A DNA stretch of 17,218 nt from Hemicentrotus pulcherrimus (GCA_003118195.1 BEXV01002848.1:37391-54608), one strand, 5' to 3'; positions 9,029-17,205 are shown, counted from the first letter of the stretch. Numbers and translations: made by a program. The notes: generated from the sequence alone by a model not told the origin.

Positions 9029-11020
9029 ACTGTTGGTTAATAACTATCGTGTGAGAGATACGTACATGAAAGTCTGTCTGTCCTAGTTGGTCAGTGATCT
9101 CACATTTAGTCCTGCAACCAGTGATTCAGTACGGCCTAGGGTTCAGGGACAGGGATGCAATTACATGTAGGTATTAATATAGAAAGAATAGAAAAGCCGC
9201 TCTTGGTCTTGGCGTGTAGTGAACATGTCCTGCGATAGGACAAGGGTTCAAAGTTCAGGGTTTAGGGATGTGGGGTGAGGGGAAGCCTTTAATTCAATTG
9301 AAATCCTCTGCATAGCGTGGCCTGCCCTCGCTTGGCAGGTAGTGGGTGATTAACAGGGGTACAATGATGTCATCCAATTACTCATTCTCATCCATTGGTT
9401 GGCTATGAAGCAGCGTTGACTGATTTCAGAGGAGATAAGATGACGAAACGTACAGTAGTGTCCCCTCATCCAGTCTCTTTTCATTGGTTCACGTAAACCA
9501 GCCTACGCATATATCCAGGGTATCGATGTCCTTTCAAATTGGCACCATAACTAGACTTCACCATTTTGAAATATTTTGGCAAAAAAAAAAGCACCACTAA
9601 CTTTATTCACAGTAGACTACCGAGAGAGGCTGAACTTTTTAAGATATCCTGGGTATTGTTTCATGTCTAGATAGACTCTATAGGTAGAGTTTTCATTGAG
9701 ATTTATATCCATGCATTTCTTATCTTGTTACGTTGAGGTGCTGAGGTTAGTTAGAGTAATGAGGAAATGAAGGAGGGAAAGTATTCTGTTCATGGTTTAG
9801 ATTCATTGGTTCAAGTAGCACTTCATGTTGTAAACCGCATTTTCTCAATGAATGCTGTATAAAGACTTGTTCAGGTCACTCTTGATGGTGAGAAGGCTTG
9901 TGATAGAAAGGTCAAGCGCCTGTTCGCATGTTGGAAGGAAGTGTGGGAGTCGGAATTAGAAAATACACGTTTTAGTTGATTCCTACAGGATGCCTTTCTT
10001 GGCCGACTTCCCAGGATAACTTTTGTTTCCCCAGTCAGTAAGTCGCAGTCTTACATGCTGTTCTTCAAGAAATCCTGATGAGATTATGTAGGGAGGGGCA
10101 GAAGGAGGGAATCTGGAGAAGTTTTTTAGGTTAGGCGTGTCCTATAGGGAATGTCTTTTCTTGGATGTGATGCAACAATGTGGCACGAGGTAGGATGGAA
10201 GTTATTTGAAAAGACTGGGATGAAATGGTGAAAGGGAATGATGAGTTGAAACTGAGCGGAAATCCTTGATTACTCTTTGTGAGAGTCACTATGACTGAGT
10301 TTCCTGTCATTCTATCAGCACTAGCTATGTCATAAGGCATTACAAGGCCCCTGTCTTTGAGGATATTGGATAATAGGTTTTTGTTCTGCTGTGAATTAAG
10401 TGAGCGATGCCTCACGCTGCAGTCATCGCTTGGCTGCGGGACATAAGGCCATGCATGTGTGCGTGAGAAGCAGAGGAGTAGAGAAGCAGGAATACAGGCG
10501 CTTTTGAGAGCGAGGCAAATTGGATAATTGGGTTTTGTTTCTGTATTAAGAGGCATTAGCTAGGGCTCACTGTGGAGCCACTTTTCAAGATTTGTAATAA
10601 TATAGGAAATTCCTCATGAAGGGGCTTAAGATATTAGAAGAGAATGGGGAGTCATCAAAAATTTGCCGACTTGGTGGCGTCTGAACCATTCCCCAAAGTA
10701 GGCCACATTTTAAACGTTAAAAGAACTTTTTCATTACATTTTGATTGCTGTTAGTCCTGCTCTCTGTAAAGGAACATCACACTCCCCCAAATATGAAACT
10801 AATAATTAAGAAGTTATGGTATGGTGACAATGAAGTAGTGACAGGAACGACTTTCTGGACGTGGTTTGTAGCAACAGTGTGTAAGAAAAGCGTGCCAATT
10901 TCATGGTTTCCTTAGCTTGAGTAAGAATTGAGATTTGCAAGCCGATAAAAGTGTACTAGGTCCGATTCCAAGTGAATGATTTAATCAGTTTCTTTGACAT
11001 TGTTTCTTTCTTTTGTTTAG

Positions 11021-11161
11021 TGGGATCGATATATGCTGTGCGATGGAAGCCCGGATCCCACCATCCCTGCTGAGATCAACACCTATATCAACCTCTGGAA
11101 AGACGACACAAAGAGAAACGATATCCACTCCGTCCTGAAGGAGAGCCATCTTACTCTCAAG
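11021..11161 (+). CDS. DNAI7: DNAI7 coding exon with the conserved CDGSPDP segment
   Basis: It encodes residues 66-112 and starts WDRYMLCDGSPDPTIPAEIN, 47 codons, phase 0-0. WxxYxxCDGSPDP is the most recognisable signature of the DNAI7/CASC1 N-terminal domain, and the following NTYINLWKDD matches the family's NTFxxLWK pattern. This is the exon that identifies the gene. The acceptor follows a long T/C tract (TTTTGTTTAG). The donor AAG|GTTGGT is the weakest in the gene, lacking the usual purines at +3 and +4. The exon lies alone between the two oppositely oriented hAT-like elements (8896-9020 and 11744-11933). Skipping it would remove the signature but keep the frame. Confidence 0.95.
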
Positions 11162-11193
11162 GTTGGTATAACAAATAATAATGATATATGGAG

Positions 11194-11400
11194 GAGGCGC
11201 GAATAGCTCAGTTGGGAAAGCAGTGGTCTCGTAATCCAGTGCCCCGGGTTTGAAACCAAGGCGATGCACTAGTGCCCTTTGGTAAAGCATTAGTCCTTAT
11301 TACCAGGTCCCTTGGAGAGGACCTAAAACAGTCAGTCCTATGGTTGCTTACTTACAAGCATTAATGCTTGCTAGCAGTCTGGTAAAATGACCACCACACT
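11194..11400 (+). mobile_element. tRNA-derived SINE
   Basis: The head is tRNA-like, with an A box TAGCTCAGTTGG at 11204-11215 and a B box GGTTTGAAACC at 11247-11257 (9 of 11 against GGTTCGANTCC). The anticodon-loop-like CTCGTAA at 11228-11234 resembles threonine tRNA (CGT). The tRNA fold is degenerate, for example in the anticodon stem, so it is not a functional tRNA. The unrelated body carries AGTGCCCTTTGG, CTTGGAGAGGACCTAA and a 16-bp palindrome (11355-11370) and ends near the ACCACCACACTA segment. The 3' boundary is uncertain. Body motifs of this kind recur in marine invertebrate SINEs; I do not assign a named family. Confidence 0.75.
11355..11370. repeat. 16-bp perfect palindrome inside the SINE body
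   Basis: CAAGCATTAATGCTTG equals its own reverse complement. It may be a structural part of the SINE RNA. Confidence 0.75.
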
Positions 11401-11401
11401 A

Positions 11402-11640
11402 ATGTCCATTTATATATAGCAAAGCAACTATATGAAGATACTCTACTGCACTTCATACCCCGGCTGTAGTTGAGCCACCATGATAAGGCGCTAAAGCACT
11501 CGAGGAATTTCTTCCTACCTGGTACCCATTTATTCTATCTGAGTGTGGAGGGGCACACGGTTTTGCCAAAGCTCAGCAGCGAGAGACTTGAACCCTGAAC
11601 CATGTGATACACAGTCCGGTGACATACCCAGTAATCGAAA
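11402..11640 (-). mobile_element. second SINE-like repeat, opposite strand
   Basis: Read on the minus strand it begins in a tRNA-like region with ACCGGACTGTGTATCACATGG followed by a B box GGTTCAAGTCT (11584-11594; 9 of 11 against consensus). It then continues into a body with AATGGGTACCAGGTAGGAAG and GCTTTAGCGCCTTATCATGG. No clear A box is left, so it is either old or 5'-truncated. It abuts the + strand SINE head-to-tail with no obvious spacer, so the two boundaries are approximate. Confidence 0.55.
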
Positions 11641-11743
11641 AGGGTTTCTTCAATCAATGTCTAATAATCTTTTTTCATTATTAGAATAGTAGCACAGCTT
11701 TCCACTCCACTGCTTCCCTCAATTCAAATCATCACCAACAGGA

Positions 11744-11933
11744 CAGTGAAAAAAAATACACGGGGCTCAAAGCGAAATAGCCCCCGAAATGCCCAAAAGA
11801 GCCCCCGAAAATCAGAAAAGAGCCCCTGTAAATTTGCATAGAGTTCAATGCAAAACAAATTTTAGAGTGTTAATTTCATGCAGGCAAGCTTGAAAAGTAG
11901 CCCCCGAAAAATAAATATATATTTTTTCCCCTG
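11744..11933 (+). mobile_element. hAT-like MITE, copy 2 (190 bp, older)
   Basis: This is the same family as 8896-9020 in the opposite orientation. Shared blocks include AAATGCCCAAAA and TCATGCAGGCAAGCTTGAAA, plus the A-rich start and the TTTTTTCCCCTG end. The left end has decayed to CAGTG. The flanking 8-mers CAACAGGA and CAAAAAGG agree at only 5 of 8 positions, as expected of an older insertion. Several AGCCCC(C)GAAA units are spaced along it, a motif kept in fewer copies in the short element. The extra internal block shows that the 125-bp copy is a deletion form. Confidence 0.75.
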
Positions 11934-12136
11934 CAAAAAGGAGAACAATTCAATTTTGAAGACCTGCCTATTCTGAAACCCTATTCATTCGTTGAACTCA
12001 CACTGTCAATCCTTGGTAGCTTGTATCAAACACTGACCTATGAAAGGCATCTCTAAGCGCTTCGTATCCAGGTGAAAATGTGCTGTATATATTACAACTA
12101 ATTTTATGTAACTTAATTATTTATTTTTATTTGCAG

Positions 12137-12283
12137 TTGATTTGTGAGCTGGAGTTCCTTCTTGAAGACACACCTGAAGAGCAGCTAGATGAAAACACTG
12201 AGAAAAGATATGAAGAAACCATCATAGAACTACAGAACATACTGCTTACCAAGCTAGATGAAGCTACTGTATCCCTATTGAAG
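12137..12283 (+). CDS. DNAI7: DNAI7 coding exon, helical part of the N-terminal domain
   Basis: It encodes residues 113-161, starting LICELEFLLEDTPEEQLDEN, 49 codons, phase 0-0. The vertebrate protein has the same pattern here: a helix, then a LxETPxxxLxDxN-like turn, then a second helix rich in Leu and Gln. The segment is conserved in length and probably packs within the Casc1 N-terminal domain. The acceptor is TTTGCAG after a T-rich tract, and the donor AAG|GTATGT is strong. Confidence 0.92.
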
Positions 12284-12398
12284 GTATGTCAAACACAATG
12301 CTGCTTTTTAGGACTCAAGATGCTCCAAGGGCAAGCAAAACAATGTTTTACAAGAAATAATGTATTTATTCTTGTCCACCATTAAAGAGTTCTGAGTT

Positions 12399-12777
12399 CT
12401 TGAGTTCTGGTAATGCGATTGCATTGTGATGGAAAAGGTGTGGAATGGATCAGAAAAGCTGATCATATAGCATGTAAGTAATGGTGTGTAATGCAAGGTT
12501 CTGGAGTCATCAAAATCATCATAAATTTGGCAGAGTCTTGGTAAAGTAACAATCACTTACACGGAAAGATGTATATGGGACAACACACATGGTGTCGGGG
12601 TTGGTACTACCCTGATTTCCTTATCTTTCTATACTCATTACTCAGCCAGTATACATTTTCTGCCAAAATTGTTTGGCACATGACATTTATTTGAAATCTT
12701 GAACATTCAGTGTAAGTTTTGTTAGATTCTGTGAGAATTCGTTTTTTTTTATATTTTTTTTATAACCAGAACTCAAG
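12399..12777 (-). mobile_element. unclassified inverted-end element, copy 2 (379 bp)
   Basis: The terminal inverted repeats are CTTGAGTTCTGGTAA at 12399-12413 and its partner TAACCAGAACTCAAG at 12763-12777, identical over the outer 13 bases. The body matches 5520-5846 in reverse orientation and keeps about 40 bp the other copy has lost. It is non-coding; the open frames across it are anonymous. No clear target duplication is visible. The left flank repeats parts of the end (GAGTTCTGAGTT), so the exact boundary could shift a few bases. It could be a MITE of a family I cannot name. Confidence 0.78.
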
Positions 12778-13802
12778 TTTATCTATCAACAGGCAATACA
12801 ATAAATCAATAAAAAACCATAGAAACGCATATAAACATGCAAACAACCAGAACAATTTCATCCATTCACACAACAAAAGGGGTGAAACTCTACTAATAAT
12901 TATTATTCATCTTCTCAAAATTCTTTCCACATTTTCTTCACTTCCTTCATTTTCTTGTTCTATTGGTATAATCTCATGAACCACAAACATGGAATCAATA
13001 AAAGTAGAGCAATTTTGTATCAAGCATAGGCTGCCAAAAGGCCTATTACATCAGTTTATATTCACATAGTGCTACCATGTGTAGAAGCTTCTGCGGATGG
13101 TGTGTGTATGTAGAAGTAATGATTTGAATGCATTGGAATCCTATATTGTGTAGATAACATCTGATAAAAGAGTTGTTACATAACAACAGTCCATGACCTT
13201 TGCACTTTGGTTGTTAGATTAAGCATTCCATTCTCTTGGGACTCTAATCTGCCATTGTAATTACCATCAGCCAAGCATCCCAGCTATGCATGTAATGTGG
13301 ATGCTCGTTTAGATGTGCAATGGCTTTCATCGTGCGTTTGTTCTACCACAACCAACCAGTTTCTATTACATGCTAGCGTACTTTCGATCGGTTTGATTAA
13401 TGAGGGTCTTGGGTGAAACCAGTGCTCTCCTGAAGATTAATGACATTAATTTGCAAGTATACGTTGCATTTGAAAGAAAAATATTGCAATATTATCTAGA
13501 CAGCATTATTATGTTTGGTGCATTAATGTATTCAAAAGAGGAAAGGTGGATTGTGCGTGCAGTGCTTGGTTTGGTGTATATATGGAGCTATATGTATATT
13601 CATGGAAAGGTTATCTTTAGGGTGTGGGTATACATGTGTGGGCATTTGATATATGCTGGATGTGGTTTGGTGGGTGTTTTTCACCTTGAAGTGAACTCCT
13701 GCCTGTGTCATTCAGCTCCTCTGTGTTATTCAGCCTGTATGAATAGATATACCTTGCTTGAGAATAGTCATGCAGTGCTTACGTTAGAAATGAGTGTGGA
13801 TC

Positions 13803-13853
13803 GATAAGAACCTATTTATACAATACTAAAAGGTTCTTAAATAGGTTCTTGTC
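13803..13853. repeat. hairpin with 13-bp perfect stem, 16 bp with one wobble
   Basis: AAGAACCTATTTA (13806-13818) pairs with TAAATAGGTTCTT (13838-13850). Three more outer pairs (13803-13805 with 13851-13853) form if one G-U is allowed. The loop is 19 nt. AGGTTCTT also repeats at 13831 and 13843. It is too short for a typical animal pre-miRNA, so a decayed inverted-repeat element is as likely. Confidence 0.6.
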
Positions 13854-14640
13854 TTGTATAGTCATATTGTATTGAGTATTGATGTGTCTTGTAAAGCTCT
13901 TTCGACTGAAGTGTGTATAGCAAACATTTAATAGTCCATGTAGATATCATCATCACAAATAGTTTTCAAATGAAGCCCGTAAAAATAATTGCAATTGAGG
14001 ACACTAAGATGACGCACAGTGTAGGAGTGTTGGCCTTACTGAGCAAATATAGCTTCATATTAATACCCTCTCTAATCAAATATTTGTAGACATACTAATT
14101 ATTTGCAATGTGACATTAAAAAGCAGCAGTACCTAACCTAGTTAAATGTAATTAAGCAGAGTAGGTTGAAAAGTGCAAAAGAAAACAAGCATAGAAGCAA
14201 AGAAACGATTGAAGCTAGCTCTGTATCTCTTCATCTTGGCGGTGCAAAGGAAGACCTAACGAGGACGACGGACACATTGCTTGGTTCTTGGTAGTACTGG
14301 CATATGGACATTGTTGTAATAATCTTACTCTCAATGTTCATCTGTCCGTACTGCCAAGTGCCTGGCCTTACATTCATTCGCCATGCCATCATAAGCAGCT
14401 GATTTCTACGCTCTCGCTCTCAAAAGAAATAGATTTCCTCATTTATTTTAGAATTATAACATTAAAATAATTCTATAATATCAAAGCTTTGTACTGTAAG
14501 TTTAACACAAGTTTAACACAAAAAGTGGGCAGCCAATAACGATTTGTGGAGGGTTTCAAGTCCCAAATTGTTCTGGTTATCTGATTTATTAGTAAGGCTT
14601 TATTTTTGAGTGGCCTTTCAACTCAACAAAAGAAGCCTAC

Positions 14641-14656
14641 ATATATATATATATAT
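14641..14656. repeat. (AT)n microsatellite
   Basis: Eight AT units in intron, flanked by C and GTTA. Confidence 0.8.
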
Positions 14657-14926
14657 GTTAATTAGATGCTAAAAATTCATGACCATGAAAATGTAATCTT
14701 TCAGTACAAATACCAACAGAGGGACTTGGTTTTTTAATTTTGTTATATATTCTTGTGTGTTTTATTCCTTATTTGAACAGTCATGAGCAGCAAATGGATG
14801 TTTCTGTTTGTTTGTTTCTCATGCAAAGTATGAACAGTCATACATGTAAGCAGCAAACATAGTTGATTATTGACAGTGTGTAATTAATTTTATGTTTGAT
14901 TTTGTTTTCTCCTCTCTCTCTCTCAG

Positions 14927-15030
14927 GATGCTTCCAACCACGCTGACTCTGAGACGGGTAATCTACAGTTCACCAAAGGCAACAAGGATATCGTCTTGAT
15001 GCTATGGGGAAACCTCGTCAAGAACCCAAG
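14927..15030 (+). CDS. DNAI7: DNAI7 coding exon, LMLWGNLVKNPR segment
   Basis: It encodes residues 162-195 plus the first two bases of Arg196. The sequence runs DASNHADSETGNLQFTKGNK and then DIVLMLWGNLVKNP. The VLxxWxNLxKNPR pattern and the ADxxxGN motif ahead of it are conserved in vertebrate DNAI7. The acceptor follows a pure CT tract (CTCTCTCTCTCTCAG). The donor is CCAAG|GTACAT. It ends at phase 2, so the AG joins the A of the next exon to make Arg. Confidence 0.93.
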
Positions 15031-15610
15031 GTACATTGCTTATTCTTTGTCTTAAAGTTGCTTATGCGTTGTTATATATAGAGGGCAGCACAAGGATGTA
15101 CGCACAGGAGCGTTAGCTCACTGTTACGTACTGATCAGCAAGTTGCCTTCTTCACGAACGACTATATACTGAAGCATGAACATCTTTAATTGTCCAAACA
15201 AAAGTGAAACTAAAAAAGAATGACATCGCATATTTGTTGAGTAGTTGTCACATCTAATGGCTTGCAGACTGTTTTTGTAGAATTAAAGCAATATTTGTGA
15301 AGAGGTTTCTGTGATGATGACTTTTCTTTTACATGCTATGTTTGAAATCGTCCCACTCATTTGTTCAGTCTGGGGTAAATGTGTTCCAATTTTATACCCT
15401 AAAAAAACACACAATGTGAACTGCCTAGTTATATATTCTAATTGAGTGTTGTAATGAAGGTAGAATGACAACAGCCATTGTTTCTCCTACAAATAAATTT
15501 TCATTGCTTGATTTCAGATCTTAATTCAGAATATTTTGGCTTGTATAAATTGGATTGATATGGACAATAAATATTAGCATGCTTCTTCTCTCTCCCTTCC
15601 TCTCCTACAG
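15031..15610 (+). other. intron, 580 bp
   Basis: GTACAT...CTACAG, with a good CT-rich tract (TCTTCTCTCTCCCTTCCTCTCC) before the acceptor. No repeat or gene is recognised inside. Confidence 0.85.
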
Positions 15611-16155
15611 ATTGAAGAGCTATTCCTTTGAAGAGCAGGATTTCTCCTTTGAGCTTCCCAAGCAGCTTGCTCTCTCTGACATCGCTATCCGTGTGATCCA
15701 CACAGCACACGACCACTTCTCACATCGGTGCCGCACCTTCAAGCTCAAGAGGGTGCGCTACTACCCCCCTCCTCCAGAGGAAGAAGAGCCCTTTGAGGAA
15801 CCCCCTCCTCCTGAGGGAGACGGGGAGAAGCCTGAGGGGGAGGATGGAGAGGGAAAAGATGAGGATGGAGAGGCGACAGAGTCTGTGGCGGGAGGAGAGG
15901 AGGCCCAGGAGAAAGAGGAGGCCCAGGAGGCCGCGCCCCCTACCCCAGCCAAAGAACCAGAGCCTGCCAAGACACCAGCTGGGGAGGATGAAGGTCTGGA
16001 AGAAGAAGAGTATGAGGAAGAGGAGGAATACGAGCTGGAAGACGAGGATACGGTTGACCTACGAGCTTACCAGGTCTTGGGAGGGGTCATACACTTTGAC
16101 CTTTTAACCATGCCCCCTCAACCCAAGCACATCAAGAACTGGATAATGACACAAG
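15611..16155 (+). CDS. DNAI7: DNAI7 coding exon with a 96-residue acidic Pro/Glu insert
   Basis: It is the longest exon (545 nt) and encodes residues 196-377 plus one base. Residues 197-247 are conserved, including SDIAIRVIHTAHDHFSHRC, which matches the family's SDIAxRxxHTxxDH. Residues 248-343 (15765-16052) are low complexity: PPPPEEEEPFEEPPPP, then Gly/Glu/Lys/Ala/Pro repeats, ending EEEEYEEEEEYELEDED. I count 36 Glu and 7 Asp in those 96 residues against 5 Lys. Vertebrate proteins also have a variable Glu-rich linker at this point, so it is probably a disordered loop. Residues 344-377 resume the conserved fold with VDLRAYQVLGGVIHFDLLTM and PPQP. The donor ACAAG|GTAAGT is strong; if the intron is retained, the frame stops at 16227-16229. 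The minus-strand open frame over the insert is a composition shadow. Confidence 0.95.
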
Positions 16156-16543
16156 GTAAGTCAGCTATTCAGAACAAAAACAATGTTAACTCGATCAAGG
16201 ATCTGCTCTTACAACAGTACCCTCTTTAATCTTGTCTCATTGGTTTTTGCAACCAGTTAAAATGGCTAGTCTAAGGTAACCTGGCGCTGTTTTATGATGG
16301 TGCATCATTTCCATTCCTTCTGTGAGACATGCAGTCATGCCTTTGTGTTATGTGCTATACAAAAAACGCTAAAGTGTTATCTTACTTCGTGATTAATTTA
16401 GAGCCCGCTCCGCCCATGTGCACTCATTATTGCTTAGTAGCCATTTTGAAAAATTAACTCTTTTATGCATTGGAATTGTTCTGGAGGGTAGTTGATGAAA
16501 CCTCTGACTGACCCATGACTCATATTATGTTTGTTCTTTACAG
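16156..16543 (+). other. intron, 388 bp
   Basis: GTAAGT...TTTACAG. Retention would add about 24 residues and then a stop at 16227. No repeat is recognised. Confidence 0.85.
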
Positions 16544-16712
16544 ATACATCCAATGAGCTGAAACGAATGCCTTATGGTTCAGACAGCATCAAGCTGGGTG
16601 CGTCTCTGGCTGGTACAATGGCCATGGGGATGACCATGGATCCTAAGGCTGCAGCAGCTAATGCAGCAGCAACTGAAGCCCTGGGTGCCCCTCCTCTAGG
16701 TGTTACGGTCAA
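16544..16712 (+). CDS. DNAI7: DNAI7 coding exon, Ala/Met/Gly-rich variable segment
   Basis: It encodes Asp378 (split), residues 379-433 and two bases of Lys434. The start TSNELKRMPYGSDSIKLGAS is followed by an unusual stretch rich in Met, Gly and Ala (GTMAMGMTMDPKAAAANAAA) and then PPLGVTVK. The PPxxVT ending corresponds to the PPIEVTLE-like position in the vertebrate protein, just before a conserved beta-rich segment; the Met/Ala stretch has no counterpart I recognise. Both borders are good (TTTACAG, AA|GTAAGT). It enters at phase 1 and leaves at phase 2. Confidence 0.9.
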
Positions 16713-17098
16713 GTAAGTCACCATTCTCCTATCATGATGCAGGGCAATAGATTGGTCAAGTGTGACGTCATTCAAAAACTATTTAGAGTTTCCACATTTC
16801 AATAATAATAGTAATAATAACAATATTTATAAAGCGCAGCATATCCATCTCTAGAGATGCTCAAGGCGCAATCGGAATACCTATTATTATCATCACGTTT
16901 TGAATGGGTTCCTGGCCAGATTTAATCATTGAAAAAAAGGGAGATCCGGTGCCAATTACGGCTTCTGGAGCCAAAGCCGGAGTAAGAATGTGCATAGATA
17001 ATATGATATGTACTATTCAAGAATCTCTCATTATTACTGCTCCTGCTACTTATATCTCTTATTAACTACTACTTCTACTGTTCCATTATTCCCTGTAG
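16713..17098 (+). other. intron, 386 bp, half occupied by a common repeat
   Basis: GTAAGT...CCTGTAG. It contains the (AAT)n/TTTATAAAGCGC repeat (16800-16895) and a small imperfect hairpin around 16953-16985. The rest is unremarkable. Confidence 0.85.
16800..16895. repeat. interspersed repeat with (AAT)n, TTTATAAAGCGC and inner palindrome
   Basis: It begins with AATAATAATAGTAATAATAA, continues ATATTTATAAAGCGC and reaches the 14-bp perfect palindrome CATCTCTAGAGATG (16846-16859). It then reads CTCAAGGCGC and ends in a TATTATTATCATCA tract. AAT-rich and ATT-rich edges around AAAGCGC/AAGGCGC look like decayed inverted ends. Repeats of this AAT...TTTATANAGCGC pattern are widespread in marine invertebrate genomes; I do not name a family. 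Confidence 0.55.
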
Positions 17099-17205
17099 GC
17101 TTCCTGACAATGTATTACTCTGTGAAGAACCTCAGATGGTTTACTGGTGGGAGGAGGGCAAGCAATGGAGACTCGACGGATTTCATGATGTCAAATTTGA
17201 ACAAG
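17099..17205 (+). CDS. DNAI7: DNAI7 coding exon, WWEEGKQWRLDG segment (last in window)
   Basis: It encodes the end of Lys434, residues 435-469 and one further base. It starts LPDNVLLCEEPQMVYWWEEG, followed by KQWRLDGFHDVKFEQ. The vertebrate protein has the same order here: a VHENVxFFEDP-like strand, then VRWDxEGKHWRxDG, then xxVxYxP. The pattern VxxWxxEGKxWRxDG is clear. The acceptor is CCCTGTAG after a CT-rich tract and the donor CAAG|GTAAAC. The remaining C-terminal part, perhaps a third of the protein, lies to the right of the window. Confidence 0.93.

Larger units (their letters stand above)
8493..11020 (+). other. intron, 2.5 kb, containing an hAT-like element
   Basis: GTATGT...TTTAG. 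It holds a complete small hAT-like element (8896-9020) preceded by a more GC-rich, CpG-bearing patch (about 8830-8870) with a short CCGCC/GGCGG hairpin. TACATGTA occurs at 9162. A 141-codon open frame on the minus strand (10131-10556) has no recognisable domain. I see nothing else between 9030 and 11000. Confidence 0.8.
11162..12136 (+). other. intron, 1.0 kb, largely made of repeats
   Basis: GTTGGT...TTGCAG. It is mostly two tRNA-derived SINE-like sequences (about 11194-11640) and the second hAT-like element copy (11744-11933). About 200 bp before the acceptor are unremarkable. Confidence 0.85.
12284..14926 (+). other. intron, 2.6 kb
   Basis: GTATGT...CTCTCAG. It contains the full-length copy of the second element (12399-12777), a 13-bp perfect hairpin (13806-13850), a (TA)n run (14641-14656) and one TACATGTA word (14841). 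A 135-codon + strand open frame (13400-13807) has no recognisable domain and is probably chance. I see nothing else in it. Confidence 0.8.

Noticed and set aside
11194..11265. Possible functional tRNA-Thr gene
   Set aside because: The A and B boxes are present but the stems are degenerate and the sequence runs straight into a SINE body, so it is a SINE head and not a tRNA gene.
15761..15970. Minus-strand Ser/Gly-rich open frame
   Set aside because: It is the complement of the GGA/GAG-rich acidic insert of DNAI7, and its composition is explained entirely by that.
15793..16107. + strand Arg-rich open frame of 104 codons
   Set aside because: It is a frame-shifted reading of the purine-rich acidic exon; the DNAI7 frame is supported by family similarity and splice phases.
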